Shown here: one piece after another, positions 27,301 through 40,700 of the stretch | How the letters are laid out: each line of letters opens with the position of its first letter | How positions within the stretch are numbered: the stretch's first letter is position 1 | NCBI GenBank assembly: GCA_022316685.1 | Contig: JAKJHU010000046.1 | Coordinates: 4,067,001-4,131,000, forward strand | DNA length: 64,000 bases | From: Progne subis subis | Lineage: Eukaryota > Chordata > Aves > Passeriformes > Hirundinidae | Reading direction: 5' to 3' | Translations under genes and position numbers: made by a program | The notes under the pieces: model-generated | Seen by the model: only the letters and a program-made list of their open reading frames with translations | What the model was told of the DNA's origin: nothing | Databases searched by the model: none

Positions 27301-30300
27301 GCCTTTACACATGTAATTGAGTGAAAAGCTGAAACAATGAAAGAAGGGCTTCACCACTGGTACCAGAATCCAGCAGAGAAGATTCCCTTTGGGGGTATGA
27401 TCCTCAGTTTGCAAGCTTTTATACCTGGAGCATCACACCAACCACATGCTTACTGATGCTTTTCCAACAAAGTGCTGACCCAGAACTGAAACTTCTCAGT
27501 CCACACACCCCCTGCCCCAAACCTATTTCTGATTCTTCTTAGTTCTAAAAATACAAAAAAAAAAGTTATCCTTGAATTTAAGTACCATACATTCACTTTG
27601 AAATGACTGCTCAGGTATCTTCCTGGAGATTGAAGAAAAGTAACTACTGCTCTGTAAATCCATTCTTCTTAAAAGCCAAATCCCAGGCAAGCAATATTGC
27701 TTATCTGACATTACAAAATGTCAAAATTCTCCCTTAGATTTTAGTTTTAAAGGGGTCTTTCAGAAGGCATCCAGCAAGAAACAGAAATGCAAACCATTCT
27801 CTAAAAGACAAAACAGATGACTTCTCACGACAAGCACTGTGGAAAAAGGCGGGAGCACAGGGCAGAGGATTAGATGCTGCTGAGCTGCATCTTGCAAGTG
27901 CAGGCTGTGAGAATGATCAGACAGTACCATGGGATAAGGATGTGACCTGCATGAACAACTGGACTGTGCCCTGAAACAGAGACCTAAATGTACAAAGACT
28001 CAAACCAGAACATTGCGGCCTGCATTCCCCTGAATTTAAAATTCACAGCTGTTGTGTTTCAATACAAACAGTTATCAAACATGAGTGAGACTGATGTGAA
28101 TTTCCAAGGAAAAGCTAAGATACTTTATCATCTGTTGCATTTTAACTCTGTTTCCCTTTCACCATTCCTTACACATACGTGCTTCCCTTTGAGGAAGTCA
28201 CAGATGCTACTGTGTTTTCACAGGCATCCAGGAGGAAATTTATAGATGAGATTAAATGATTCCTTAGGTCAGGCAAGACCTCAGATTGGGGAGCAGGGAT
28301 TCCTGCAACAAAACAAGAATCATGAACAACGGGAATCAACCCAAATGAAAATGCACTTACAACTGATCAAAAGATAATAGTTCACCCTGCAGTTAGGACA
28401 GTTTCCTATTACCCTTACAGTTCAATTTTTAATAATTGTCCAAAAAGGGAGATAGAGATATTTAAGTATCAGGTCTGGAAAAAGTCTTTGTACACACTGC
28501 CTGTAGCTTCCCTTGTTTAGTGTGTGGAAGTGAAGCAAAAATCTCATGTCCAGTGAAAAGTTGCTGGGACAAACCTCTTCCAGTCACTTAAAATTCCAAG
28601 CTTTAGAATCCCAAAGTAGTGAAACAGGCAGTCTTACCCTGCAGCTAAGAACAAAGCAGCATAACAGAGAGCAAACAACAAAAGCAAGAGTTCAAACGAA
28701 CAAGTGGCCAATTTTCTATACAGATGCTCAAAAAAGCTGATATCTTTCTTGACAGGTTCCTGAACACCATCTGCTGCTAGTACCCAAAATGACAGAACGA
28801 ACGACATAAAAAAGAGGATGTAAAATTGGAAGAACCTCTCTTAGTACATTAAAGTATTTGGGTAACACCCACATTATCACTGAAAATTAGGTTGTACTAC
28901 AGGATTGAAACTTTGGTGCACAGTGCACGTGCTTTCTACTATAGCACCTTTCCTCCAAAACAGCATTCCCCCTCCAGATGAAACACTGCAGTTTCTCAGT
29001 GTTGAACAGCACTAGGGAGCAGCTCAAAAATAAGAGCAGAACAAGATGATACCTGTAAAAGAGACATGATGAGGCCAGTTTGCAATTTACAGCCTCTTGC
29101 AAAACACACGCCTGAGCTTGATATCAGTATCCTGAAGCAGGCTAATGTGGCAGTTACTTGGCAGAGAAGAAACCTGAGGCACAAGGAAATGATGCTGCCC
29201 TGAGTGAAATTCACCCCTGTTTGTACTACTGTTGTATGCGGTGTCGCTCTGTGTCACAGCCAGCAGCTGTGTCCTGTTACAGGCACGTGGTTGAACGGTG
29301 TGTGTGCCTTGCATAGGATGAATTTCACGTACAGTGAAGCCACGCCAAAGCAAGGAGAACATGAGCGAGAGCTCTCCCCTCCGTTCTTCTTGGTTGTAGA
29401 GTGTAAATCTCCAAGCTGGATCTTGTCAGGGCATTGATTTTCATATGGAGTATCAGACTTCAGGATAAGCTTTAAGAGCTGCCTCCCAGAAACTACCACC
29501 TGACAAAACATTGACTACTTCTTAGAAACTGCTTCCTTAAAGTCAGAGTGATGTATTTCACTCCACCAATCTCATTTCTCCCCTGAAACTTTTCTGTTTG
29601 TTTCTACCACTTGTAAATTTCATCACAAATTGTCACTGCACTTCCGTGGCTGTAAAATGACCTTTAGTTCTCTAAGCATGTGGTCCATGAGCATGCAGAA
29701 GGTGTTCACAACGTCCTCATTCCCCTGTACATGGAAGCAAGCAAATTGAGGGTCATGCAAACTCATATCTGTTCAAAGATGCCTAATTTGTTTTGTTTTG
29801 GGGTTTTTTTGTTTGTTTTGTGGTGGGGTTTTGTTTTTGTTTGTTTTGTTTGCAAATTTTTGGTTGTTTCTCTTTTTTTTTTGCAAATGAGGCCCCATAG
29901 CATAGGAAATCTACAAGCTTGTCTCAAAGAAGTTAGGGCTTCCTTTAGGTGCTCAGATATTTAAGTTTTTCCAACCTTTGGCACACTCAGAAACCCTGCT
30001 GCCTGTGCTCCCAACACATGGGCATAACTGGAGCATAGCAGTGTAACTGAAGTAAGAGGATTAAGTTTCAAGAGGGACATTTTTTGGTGAGAGACTAGAG
30101 GCTTATGGAGATTAAAACAAGAGCTGCTTCCCAAAGTGACAGGGTGGAACCAGCAAAGCCCACATATAAACAGTGCCTTTAAGAAAGCAGACGAGGAGAT
30201 ACAGTGAGAACCAATGAACCAGCGACCACAAGTGCATCTTCAGCCACCACCACTGTCCCCAGCACCATCTTAACTCACATCACACCTGCACTTTCTCTCG

Positions 30301-33300
30301 ACTTGTGCCTTTTATCACTCTTGATTCTTCTTAAGATACTGCTCTTCCCATATGAACCAGCCCATTTCTGCTGTTATCTTTATTGTCTTTCTCTGTATCC
30401 TTCGCCACCTCTACAGTAACTTGGAAATATTTTTTAATTCAATGTAAGAAACAGAATTTGGGATGTTATATAAAAGAGGGTAACTTCCATATCAAGAATC
30501 TAAAATGGACAGAAATATAGTCATATTCATAAAATCTAATCCTGGGTGCAAAGGGGAGCTCCTGTAAGCTTTAGAAAAAAGGATTGCAATAATTTCTAAA
30601 TCCAGAAGGATTTCATTTCTCTGCCAGCTCTAACACTCCTCAGAAGTGGGGCATTAGATTTGGCTTCCAGTTCAACATACCCTTCTAACAAATACTTACA
30701 GACAGGGTGGTTTTAGTCCAAAGAAAGATATGGAATAATCTCACTATACAAGAGTTACAAATACTGGAGGGCCTAGAACGACTGGAACATTCTGTCTGGA
30801 TGTAATTAAAAATCAGAATACTGTGCCAAATTCAACTGATGCTTTCAAGAAAGAAGAGAATTCAGGAGCAGGGCTGTGTACTGCTCAGCAATACAACACA
30901 TGGCAAAAGGCTGGAACTGATTCAGAAATCTTGTAACTCAATACAAGAAAAGATGACTACAGCAATCAACAAAAGGCACTAAGAAGAAAGGATACTGGTG
31001 TAAAAACTGGAGGTTTTACTGGAGTAGGAAGACTGCCAGGCGAATTTATATCAAATGCATGAAAATCCATACAGAGACATATATACATCTATATTACAAC
31101 AAAGAACCTCACCAACTACATTTTGTTTCCATTTAATGGAAAGAACCTACACTAGACGGGGTAAAATCAAGGGCTATAGTAAACTAAGACTAAGAAACCC
31201 TCTCAAAAGAGAAATCCTTCAAGTGTGTCACCTCAGTGTTAATGACAAGATAGCTGATTTCATTTGTACCGCAGACAACAGCAAAGAAGACAAGTTAGGC
31301 TAACCACTGAGGAAGGGCTGAGGAACTAAGAGGTGCACTTTCTGTAGTCAGACCTTCATGGCCTTGGACACTAAACCTTCCCAAAGCACCGCTGAAAAGT
31401 ATGGGACAGAGTCAGAGATCGCCTCTGGAAAGTGCTGACAGGTGAAAGTGGTTCACATCTAAAAATGGTAAAGATGAAGACAACTTGCAAAAATGCTCGC
31501 ATTACAATGAGCAGATTCTCTTCCCACTGCTGATCAGGAGCTCATGTTTCCTTCTTGTTAAATTCATACTTCTTGCTATTGCAGTTGCTTTGTTTTCGTC
31601 TCAGATGTACTTGTGTTCACCCTTCATTTCCTTTCAGTGAAAAGCATGTTAACATCTTCCCTGGAGTCAGACATGTGAGAAGGCTTCTACTTGTGCTTCT
31701 GCAAATCAAAAGCAGCTGCTACATGGCATGGCATGGCAGAAGTGAAAACTCTTTTAAATAAAAAGCCAGAGAGCAAAAAAGGGAAAGGAGGACAGACCAA
31801 GTAATAAGCAATATCATCTGCAATACAACTGAGGAAGAAAAAATATAAATAATCCTCCTCTACCCCTAATTTTTTGTTTGCTTTGTTTTTCTAATTACAG
31901 GATGTCTCTTACATTTCTTTTTGAATTTCAGATGAGAAATGTTGGTCCTCTGATGACAATTTGCACAAACCATTAATGGTTTGAAGCATCAAGAAAAACT
32001 AGACTGAAGAGCCTAATTCACAAGCTTTTTCATGGGCTAGGGAGAGACTATCAGACAGCAAAGGAGCATGCAGAGCTCCTTTCAAACTGTACCCAACCAA
32101 GGAATATTCTTGTCCCTGTTGTACTTTACTTGACTTTGAGATAAATGTGCTGCAGAAATGAGACTGTTAAAACATCCATCCTACAACAGAACATCCATCC
32201 CAGAAACCCTTTCACAGCAGAACCTCAGCCCCCACGACTGTGTTTCTTCCAGTTGTCATCTGCCCTAACATTATTATAATTTTGTAGGATACACAGTTTC
32301 TTGATCAAAAGACTGAAATAAAAGACAAAAATCTGGATTTGGGTCAGATTATCACTGCATTTAACTATCTTGGTTTTTCAATATGAGTTTAGCCTCTGTT
32401 CTGTTTGTTTTTTAAAAAGACCGACTTTCTTGAATTACCACATACATTGTCCTAAGCCTGTTCCTCCCCACACAGGACAGTTACATATTTCATGCCAGAT
32501 AACCAGGAGATAGTCTCCATCTTGCCTCTAAAAGAGCTTTGCTCCAGTACAGCTGAAGGAGACAGAGAAGAAAGGTTTATAGAAATGGCTTCTTGTAGTG
32601 AGCTATGTCTCTCATTAACCATAAAACTGGTGGTTACAGTTTATTAGGAGGAGTGGTGTCCTTTTTAAACCACACTGTGTAGGTTAAGGCAACCTTACTG
32701 AGAAATTGGCTTGGTCCTGGAACCGCTCTTCAAATCCTCTTTACATTTAATACAGCATTTTTGCAGAGGAGAAAATGTTCAATGCCTAGTTAAGAGCTTT
32801 GATAGGGTTGTAATTTGTTTAAATGCCACAGGTATGTCATGAAAAACATGGTGCAAAACACCAACACAAAACTCCGTACCTCACACAGTCAGTGAAAGCT
32901 TGCCTATCAAAACAAGCTTTATGGACAGAGAGTTTTTGGGTTTTTTTTGTCTGTCTACTGTGTGTTCGCCATTTAAATACAGGTATTTTAGTAAATCATA
33001 AGCCTTCAAAGTACAGCTTAGTCTTATAGCTCTCCTAGTCTTGCATTAAGAAAAATAGTGAGAAAATGTCTTTTCAATTGGGAAAATGCTTTCAGTTGAA
33101 AAGCTGATGTGGCAATGATAAGGCATTGTCATAATTACTTGTCACTACTTTAAAGCTGATGAAAAACAACAGGGACTGTTATAAATCACTGTCCCTTAGA
33201 AACCAGTAGCACCTAAGCTTTGTACACAAAGCCATTTCAGGGATACTGAATGCAGCTAAGCTCACGTTTCTTAATTCGAGAGTTTCTGTCCAACTGTGAT

Positions 33301-34751
33301 AACTACACCAGACTGCAGCACAGATGATCACTAAGTCAACTCCTACTCTGGCCCTTAATTGTAACCTGGGAAATGAAAAGCCAACAGAAGTCAGGAGACT
33401 AATTTCACTTGAAACAAGGGATATTTTTAGCCAGAACAACACACAGTTAGTACTCTCACAAAGACCAGTGTGGGTGCAGGGCCACAATTATGGGAGAGGG
33501 AAGTATTAAAAAAAGAGTAAAATAGCAGAAGCAGAGTTCCTGAACAATGCACACAGAAAACACAGGGATTATTACTTTAACCAAGATTGCCCAGCCTGGA
33601 TTTGAAAGCAGAGCTGGTGCCTCAAATAGCCTAAGGTATTACATCTGGTTCTTCAAACTAATCTGACCCCTTTGAGACAGACAAATACTTCCTTGGGGAA
33701 GAGTGTTGTTACATCTCAACATCCTAATATTAACCACTGAATGTCAATTGAGATAAAATAAATACCCCAGTGAGTCATAAAACACTGATTTTCCATTAGA
33801 CAGCAAGTGAGAAACTGAAGACAAGTAACGGCAACAAAATTAGTAGTTAACAGAAACCATATGGAATGGTAAAAACTGTTCAACTATTAACTTAATATCA
33901 AGAGAAAGAAATAACAGTGTGTAGCAACCACAGAATGCCTCAATATGGAGACCAACCAACCAACCAACAGAGCCATCATAAGGGAGCTTAAATCCATTGG
34001 TTTTGACATTGCCTCCTGTTATATTAGGCTAAGCTGGGAACTTGACATTAAGTAAGAAAAAGGGAAAAAAAAGATCCCCAGACAAGAGAAACACAAAAAG
34101 CCATGTTAGCAAGATCTCAGCTGCCTATCAGAAGTGCAGAAACCAGTCTCTGGAAGAACATTTTAAAGACATTTCTTCATTCTCCCAACACTCTCCTCTT
34201 TTTTTGAACTGCCAAATTCTATCACTGAAGAGCTTCAGATTCCCTTTCTAAAAATAATTAAAAAAATCATATATCTCCACAGACTTTGCTACGATCTAGT
34301 TTAAGGACTGTCTAGGAATTTGCCAGTTCATCACCAAATTGCCACTCAAAGCATTATTGGCTCTAGTACTCAGAATTCAAAATGTTCACCACTTTTTAAA
34401 CAACAACAATTCAATCTCTATGAGCTCTTATACACTCCCACCCCTTACTCAAGATTCAAAATTACGAAATTAGCTTAAAATTTATAAAACAAGTGCATAC
34501 ATCCCTAGCCACGGAAGCTGAGCACACCAAAATACATGATAAAAACAAATCAGCAGCGCTGCCTGGTAACTGCAACAGAGGAAACAAATCTTAAAAAACA
34601 CACATTTCAAGCACTTTCAGTTACGTGCAGGACAGATGCATGGGAATGCTCAATGCAGAGATCACAAAATCTCAAAATTACTATTTCTTTTAACATACTC
34701 ATTGTTTCAGTACCACTGTTTAGATTTTGCTTTTGAACAGTATGTTTTAGT

Positions 34752-34782
<31 letters not shown>

Positions 34783-37700
34783 CTGGAGGTGTGAGGATGA
34801 TTTAGTTTCTTTTTTTTTTTTTTTTTTTGTGGTTTTGGTGGTTTGTGGTTGGTTTGGTTTTTCATTAATTGTTTGTTGTTGTTGTTTCATTTTTCTTTAC
34901 TGGGACTGAAAGTTACAGTGTTTTTTTTTCCCACCAAATGAGGCTTGGGGGGCGAGGGGGCGGGCGTGGGGGTGGGCATGGTGATGTTATGACTTAGCCA
35001 ACAGGCTGAAGTCATTGTGTCCTTTGCCAAAAGGCAAAATAGAAAAAAAAAAATGGATGGGACAAGGGGGAAGGGTGTGGTGGGGAAATAATCTAAGTAG
35101 TCTTTCGGCCCTGAATTGCTGAACTGAAGAAATGGGAATATCAACCTCCTGCAGTGCTCGTCTACGTAACCTCACCTTCTCCAAGCCAATAATCTCTTTG
35201 GAGTACATCCTACGTTTTTAAGCACTTCTGAACAACTTTATAGACATCTTCTGGTGTCTGCAGTACATCAAAATAAGGTAACTTAGAAGAAACAGCACTG
35301 GTGGATAGGCTTTGTCTAGCTGTAAAATGAAAGGCTTGAGTTGAGCAGTTCAGATTTCCTGACAGCTAGGCTCGTAAAGCAAGCACTCCAATGAAAAATT
35401 TCTGCCAAGCAGGAGACAAAGTTCAGGGTATTTTAGCTCATTTCAAGAAGGGCAGCACCGAATCAGACTTTACAGAGCCTGTGAGTAATACTGGCAGGGA
35501 GAACTGTTACCTCCTTCAAGCCCACTGCGGGATTCTCTTGTGAGAAACTAAATCACATCAATGAGAGTAAAAGATGACATGACCCTCACAGGTTTTGCTC
35601 CTGAGAGAAGCAATAGAACTTTACAACATAGGTCTTCAGAGACTAACTTTTCTTTAGCCAGTCTGACCCTCTAAAGCTTACTTTCTGAGATGACTGGCAG
35701 AAGGATTGATTGTTTGACTGCTTGTTCTTGATTATCTCAGTTTAAGCCACAGAAGGTTCCCACATCCCTTACAACAGCCACCAAGCAAATGCATTCAGCA
35801 GCACTAAACAGCATTTTGCAGTTACTTGGTGAGCTTTCAGTTAAGATAATAAAGTAGCACAGGGAAAGCTCCCAATCATTGCCTTTGTCTTTAATTCAAA
35901 TATGGCAGACAGATCACAGAATCTAAGAATCATTAAGGTTGGAAGGGACCTTTAAAATCATCAAGCCCAACCATCCACCCAGCACTACCACTGTAACCCC
36001 TAAACCACATCACCCAGCATCATATCCTGATGCCTCTTAAACACCTTGGGGGTGGTCACTTCACCACATTCTTGGGCAACCTATTCCAATGCCTGACCAC
36101 CCTAACAGTGAAGAAACTTTTCTAGTATTTAATCTCAATCTCCCATCTCAGCTCTAGGCCATTCCCTCTTGTCCTTTCTGTAGGCAGAGCAGAAGAGACC
36201 AGACCCATTTCACTGCAGCTTCCCTTCAGGCAGGTGTAGAGAGTGATGAGGTCCTCCCTGAGCCTCCTCCTCTTCAGTCTAAAACACAGCTGCTTCAGCC
36301 ATTCCTTGTAAAACAAGTTTTCTAGACCTTCCATGAGCCTTGCTGTCCTCTGGACACACTCCAGCACCTCAATGTCCTTTCTGAAGTCAGAGGCCCAGAA
36401 CTGAAGACAGTACTTGAGGTGTGGCCTCACCAGTGCTGAGTACGGGGGGATGATCACTGCCATGGTCCTGCTGGCCCCACTATTCTTGATACTGGCCAAG
36501 ATGCCAATGGCCTTCTTGGCCATCTTGACCCACTGTTGGCTCATATTCAACCAGCACCCCCAATCCTTTTCTGTGAAACAGCTCTCAAGCCACTCCTCTC
36601 CTCCGTAGACAGCTGCACAGGAAAAGAATCAGAGAATCACAGAATTTTTTAGGTTGGAAGAGACCTTCAAGCTCATTGAGTCCAACCCATCTCTAATACC
36701 TCAACTAGACCATGACACCAAGTGCCACATCCAGTCTTTTTTTAAACACATCTAGGATTAGTGACTCCACCACCTCCCTGGGCAAGCCATTCCAGTATTT
36801 TTTCAGTGAAAAACTTTTTCCTAATATCCAGGGACACTGCTGCAAAGGAACATGGATTCCAAGACACATCACAAAAGAGTATTTTTAGGAAATGCAACCG
36901 TAAGAAAGAAATGAATAACTTTAGCAACAAGTGGAAAGATTCTGTAAGTGAAAGCAATATAACTAGATGAAGTGAAATTTAACAAAAATTAAATCACAAT
37001 GTTGAAAACACATCAAGTAGAAACAAGAAAGGGAAGGAGAGCAGGTCACAAAAAGACATCAAAAAGCAGAGGAGGTGGGAAGAACAGCATAATCTGAAAT
37101 TCTCTCTGACCATATTTACAGATTTACAGATTTATGAATGTTAAAGATCATACAGAAAATATTTCTCCTTTTTCTTTAATGTGTGTCTTGTTTTTTCAGT
37201 AACTCAATGCAATAGTAACTTATCAAAGTTTAGCTCTGCTTTATAAGTTTGACTGAACTGTCTATCGACAACTGCCTATTTTTGACCTTCTCCAAACCCT
37301 CATCTAAGATTGTCATGCAGGAGGGTTTCCCCACTGAGGCTGGCTCATTTCTACTGCAGCTGACAGGACTCCTGCACTTCCAAAATTCTTTGCAATCCTT
37401 TGACATAACTCACAGTGAAGGAGTTATGTGGCATGCAAAGCGTTATTAACAAATACAGAAGGTACAACTGGGTAGCTGTAACATTTGTGGTCATGTTGCA
37501 TATGACAGAGACAATTCTCTGTCAAACCACTCTTGACTATCTGTGCCACCTTCCAACGTATTGGGGATATACATTATATGGATGATGATATGCCAACTTT
37601 TGACGTATCACAGAACTACATGCCTCTTTTTTTACTACTCCCTAAGCATCTCTTGTTGCACATTGCCTCAAGGTGCTTTAGTCCAACCTGGTACAGCAGT

Positions 37701-40700
37701 TCCTATGTTCTGAATTCCGGATACAGTCTTAACTTTGTTGACAACTTTAGTACTCCACTTATCATGAGTGTCACGGCTCTTTGAGTCAGTTCTCTGGATT
37801 AATCAGCATTCAGATTAACCAGCATTCATGAGATATGCTTTTAGTGCTGAAGGGTTCAAGAAGACATTATTTTCTACTCCTGTACAGGAGATGATTCTCT
37901 CCAGAAACTGAATTTAGTAAAAAAAAAAAAATCAGCAAATCAGAAAAAGAACAATACATGACAGGAAGAGAACAGGAAAAAAGAAATGCCACTAGTGCCT
38001 CAAATACCTATAGTGCAGAGATGCAATCAGACAAAGGCATCCTAGGATGACACTATAAAAATGACAAAGCCAAATTCCCCAAAATCCCAGACTGCAACTG
38101 TTGCTGTTGCTTCCTTCCTGACCTCCATTTTCAAAGTGTTTTCAAACTGCCAGGCTTCACTAGCTTCACACAAACTCCTCCAGAAGCACAGGAAAGGCAG
38201 AGTGGCTAAAGTTCTCTGCAGAGTCCAGTGCAGAGGTGGTCTGATTTGAAGAGCTTTAACTGACCTATCCGTATTCATGATTTTATATCTCAGTCCAAGG
38301 TCATCAGCATCTGTATGCCAACATTTACAAATGGTGTTGAAATGCCTTTCTGTTAGCTTTAAGCTTGGATGTTGTGTGTGTCTGCAATCACTTCAGGATT
38401 GTTCTCTAAACATCGCTAAAGGTCAAATACATAGCCAGGTAGCTCCAAAGCAAAACTGCAGTTACAGTCATTTGTTGCATGTAAAACATTAAAATGCTAC
38501 TTTACCTTCAGTCTGTTCACTTGCTGTTACTTTGATATGAATGCACAAATAAACTGGACCAAACCTTGAGCTGTGCCAAGACAGCATATCACTCAGCCTT
38601 TTGCCCAAGGCTTGCTCAGAGAGGAGCAGTTGCAGCTTGGCACATCTCTGCACTAGTGTGCTTATTCAGCTTTTAGACTGGGCTTGTCTGTATTGACAGT
38701 CATGTCCTGACTCACTCGAGTTGCAGTCAATCATGGAGATGCACATGATTGCCTGCTATCCCCAACTCCACCAAACCTTATAGAAGGTCACATCCCTACT
38801 GTATTTCTTCCCATCCTGCAGTTATTCCCAGACAGGAAGAAATGTACAACAGCATTTCAGTTGTTTCTGCTCAGATATCAGAGCATCCTGTACCCTTTGG
38901 ACAACGAGATGCGGAAGTTTGGAGAGGTGTGGTGGGGGGAAACAGCCTCTGTCCCTTCTCTTACTGACTCTCCCTTGTCACCAGTCGCCAAGACATGCCC
39001 ATGATGAAGTGGCCAAACCCGTTACGGAGTTGAGGCTGAAGCACCAGGAGATGATGATACCCCTTTGCCCTCCTCCACCAGAGCCAGGTGCAGAGATCTC
39101 CAGCCTGGCATGGTGTCCATCCTCAAGGAGGTGCAGAGGACCCTCCCTTCTGCAGCCCCACCACTGTTTCTCTTCCCAGGCACACCCATGGGAGGAAGGC
39201 AGTCACTGTCCTCTCCCTGCTGCTGGCAAAAGAGGGAGTCTTCCCTGTTTTCTACTACTTTTCCCAAGGACATCACAGATAGATTTAATTTAAATGCTAT
39301 TACAATATGATGCTGCCTTTATATCACAGAACTATTAACTCCTCTTCTACTCGTTGCTTTAAAACCAATATAAGCATACTCTTAATTTCAGTTTGTAACA
39401 TTTCTTGCTGCTGTTAAATAGGGAATATTTTAATTGTATTTCTGATTCTTCCACTAGAAGCCTTTATATTCCATTACAAAGAGACACTGAGATAGGAGAC
39501 GAAACTGGTAAGGAGTTTTATCAAATAAGTCTCAGCCCTGCTGCTTGCCACAGCCTGAATAGAGGGTATGTTGTTTCCTCTTCTGGTTTGATTCCAGCTC
39601 TTCACAGATCTACAGAAAAATAACAAAAAATTTGATTTCTGCCCTTTTCTTCCTTTTTTTTTTTTTTTTTTAAATAATGTTCAGTACAATCATTCACCTT
39701 CCAGTATCTCTAAGTAATGCCTGAAGTGTTCTGTTCAGTCAAAATATTTTTCTCACTCTTAGAGAAATTATGGTCCTGGTCACGGGACCTCTTAAGTCTA
39801 ATAAAATCAGATAAAGAATTCTTCTAGCCAGCTTCCATGAAACAAGCATCTTACATTGAAAGGTCATACATTCAGTTGTAAAAGAATATTAGACTGCCAT
39901 CTCTCTATCTTACGGCAAATACTGAAGCTTCTTCAAAATTCAAGTAGGAGAGCAATGTATGCACAGCATATACAAATTTGAAGAACTTTCACCAAAGTCA
40001 AAACAAGCTTTTAGAGTCAACATTTCAAGTTATTTAGGACTACCAAAAGTATACATGTGTCCCCCCACTAAAGCCAGAGACTGATAATGTGTGGGACAAA
40101 ATCTTGTAACTCCCAACTGTTAAAAAGGCAAAAAAGAAGTGTCACTAAATAACACATCCTTGTGTACATGCAGATTTTATTAAGGTGGTCAAGTCATCTT
40201 GGAAGACAACATACTGGCAGGCAGTATACATTTAAGCTCCACCAAAAACACATGACCATTAATCTCCTGGAGGATTTCACATAAAGCTGACAATTTTTGC
40301 TTCCACCAGCAATGCTTATTTACTAAATCCTAACTTCAGCTACCGTTTTGAAAAGAAAATAATTCATATGCATAGCAAAGCACCATTTTGTCCTGGTTTT
40401 CTAGCAAAGACTCTTGATCTTTGCACTGTCAAGTTTTGTCAACCCACTAAAATAAATCAATAAACAAACAGATAGATAAATGCCATCCTCCCCAAAGCTC
40501 AAGCAGGTCTCCAGTAGACAGGACATAAACCTGGCCCAGTGCAGTTTGCAGCCAGAAGCAGCACACACACACACAAACACACTTCAGACAAACAAAGCAA
40601 ATAACATTTGAACATTCTTGCCAAATGAGATTATGTGTTTGTGTATTGCCCTCTCGCACATATGCGCAAACCCACACATTACACAGCTAATAACGCTCAC

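Noticed and set aside
29680..29964. Plus-strand frame with F/V/W-rich hydrophobic stretch
   Set aside because: An artefact of the T/G-rich tract at 29787-29882.
36122..36550. 142-codon frame as a host gene
   Set aside because: The text is the decayed C-terminal part of CR1 ORF2; annotated as mobile element instead.
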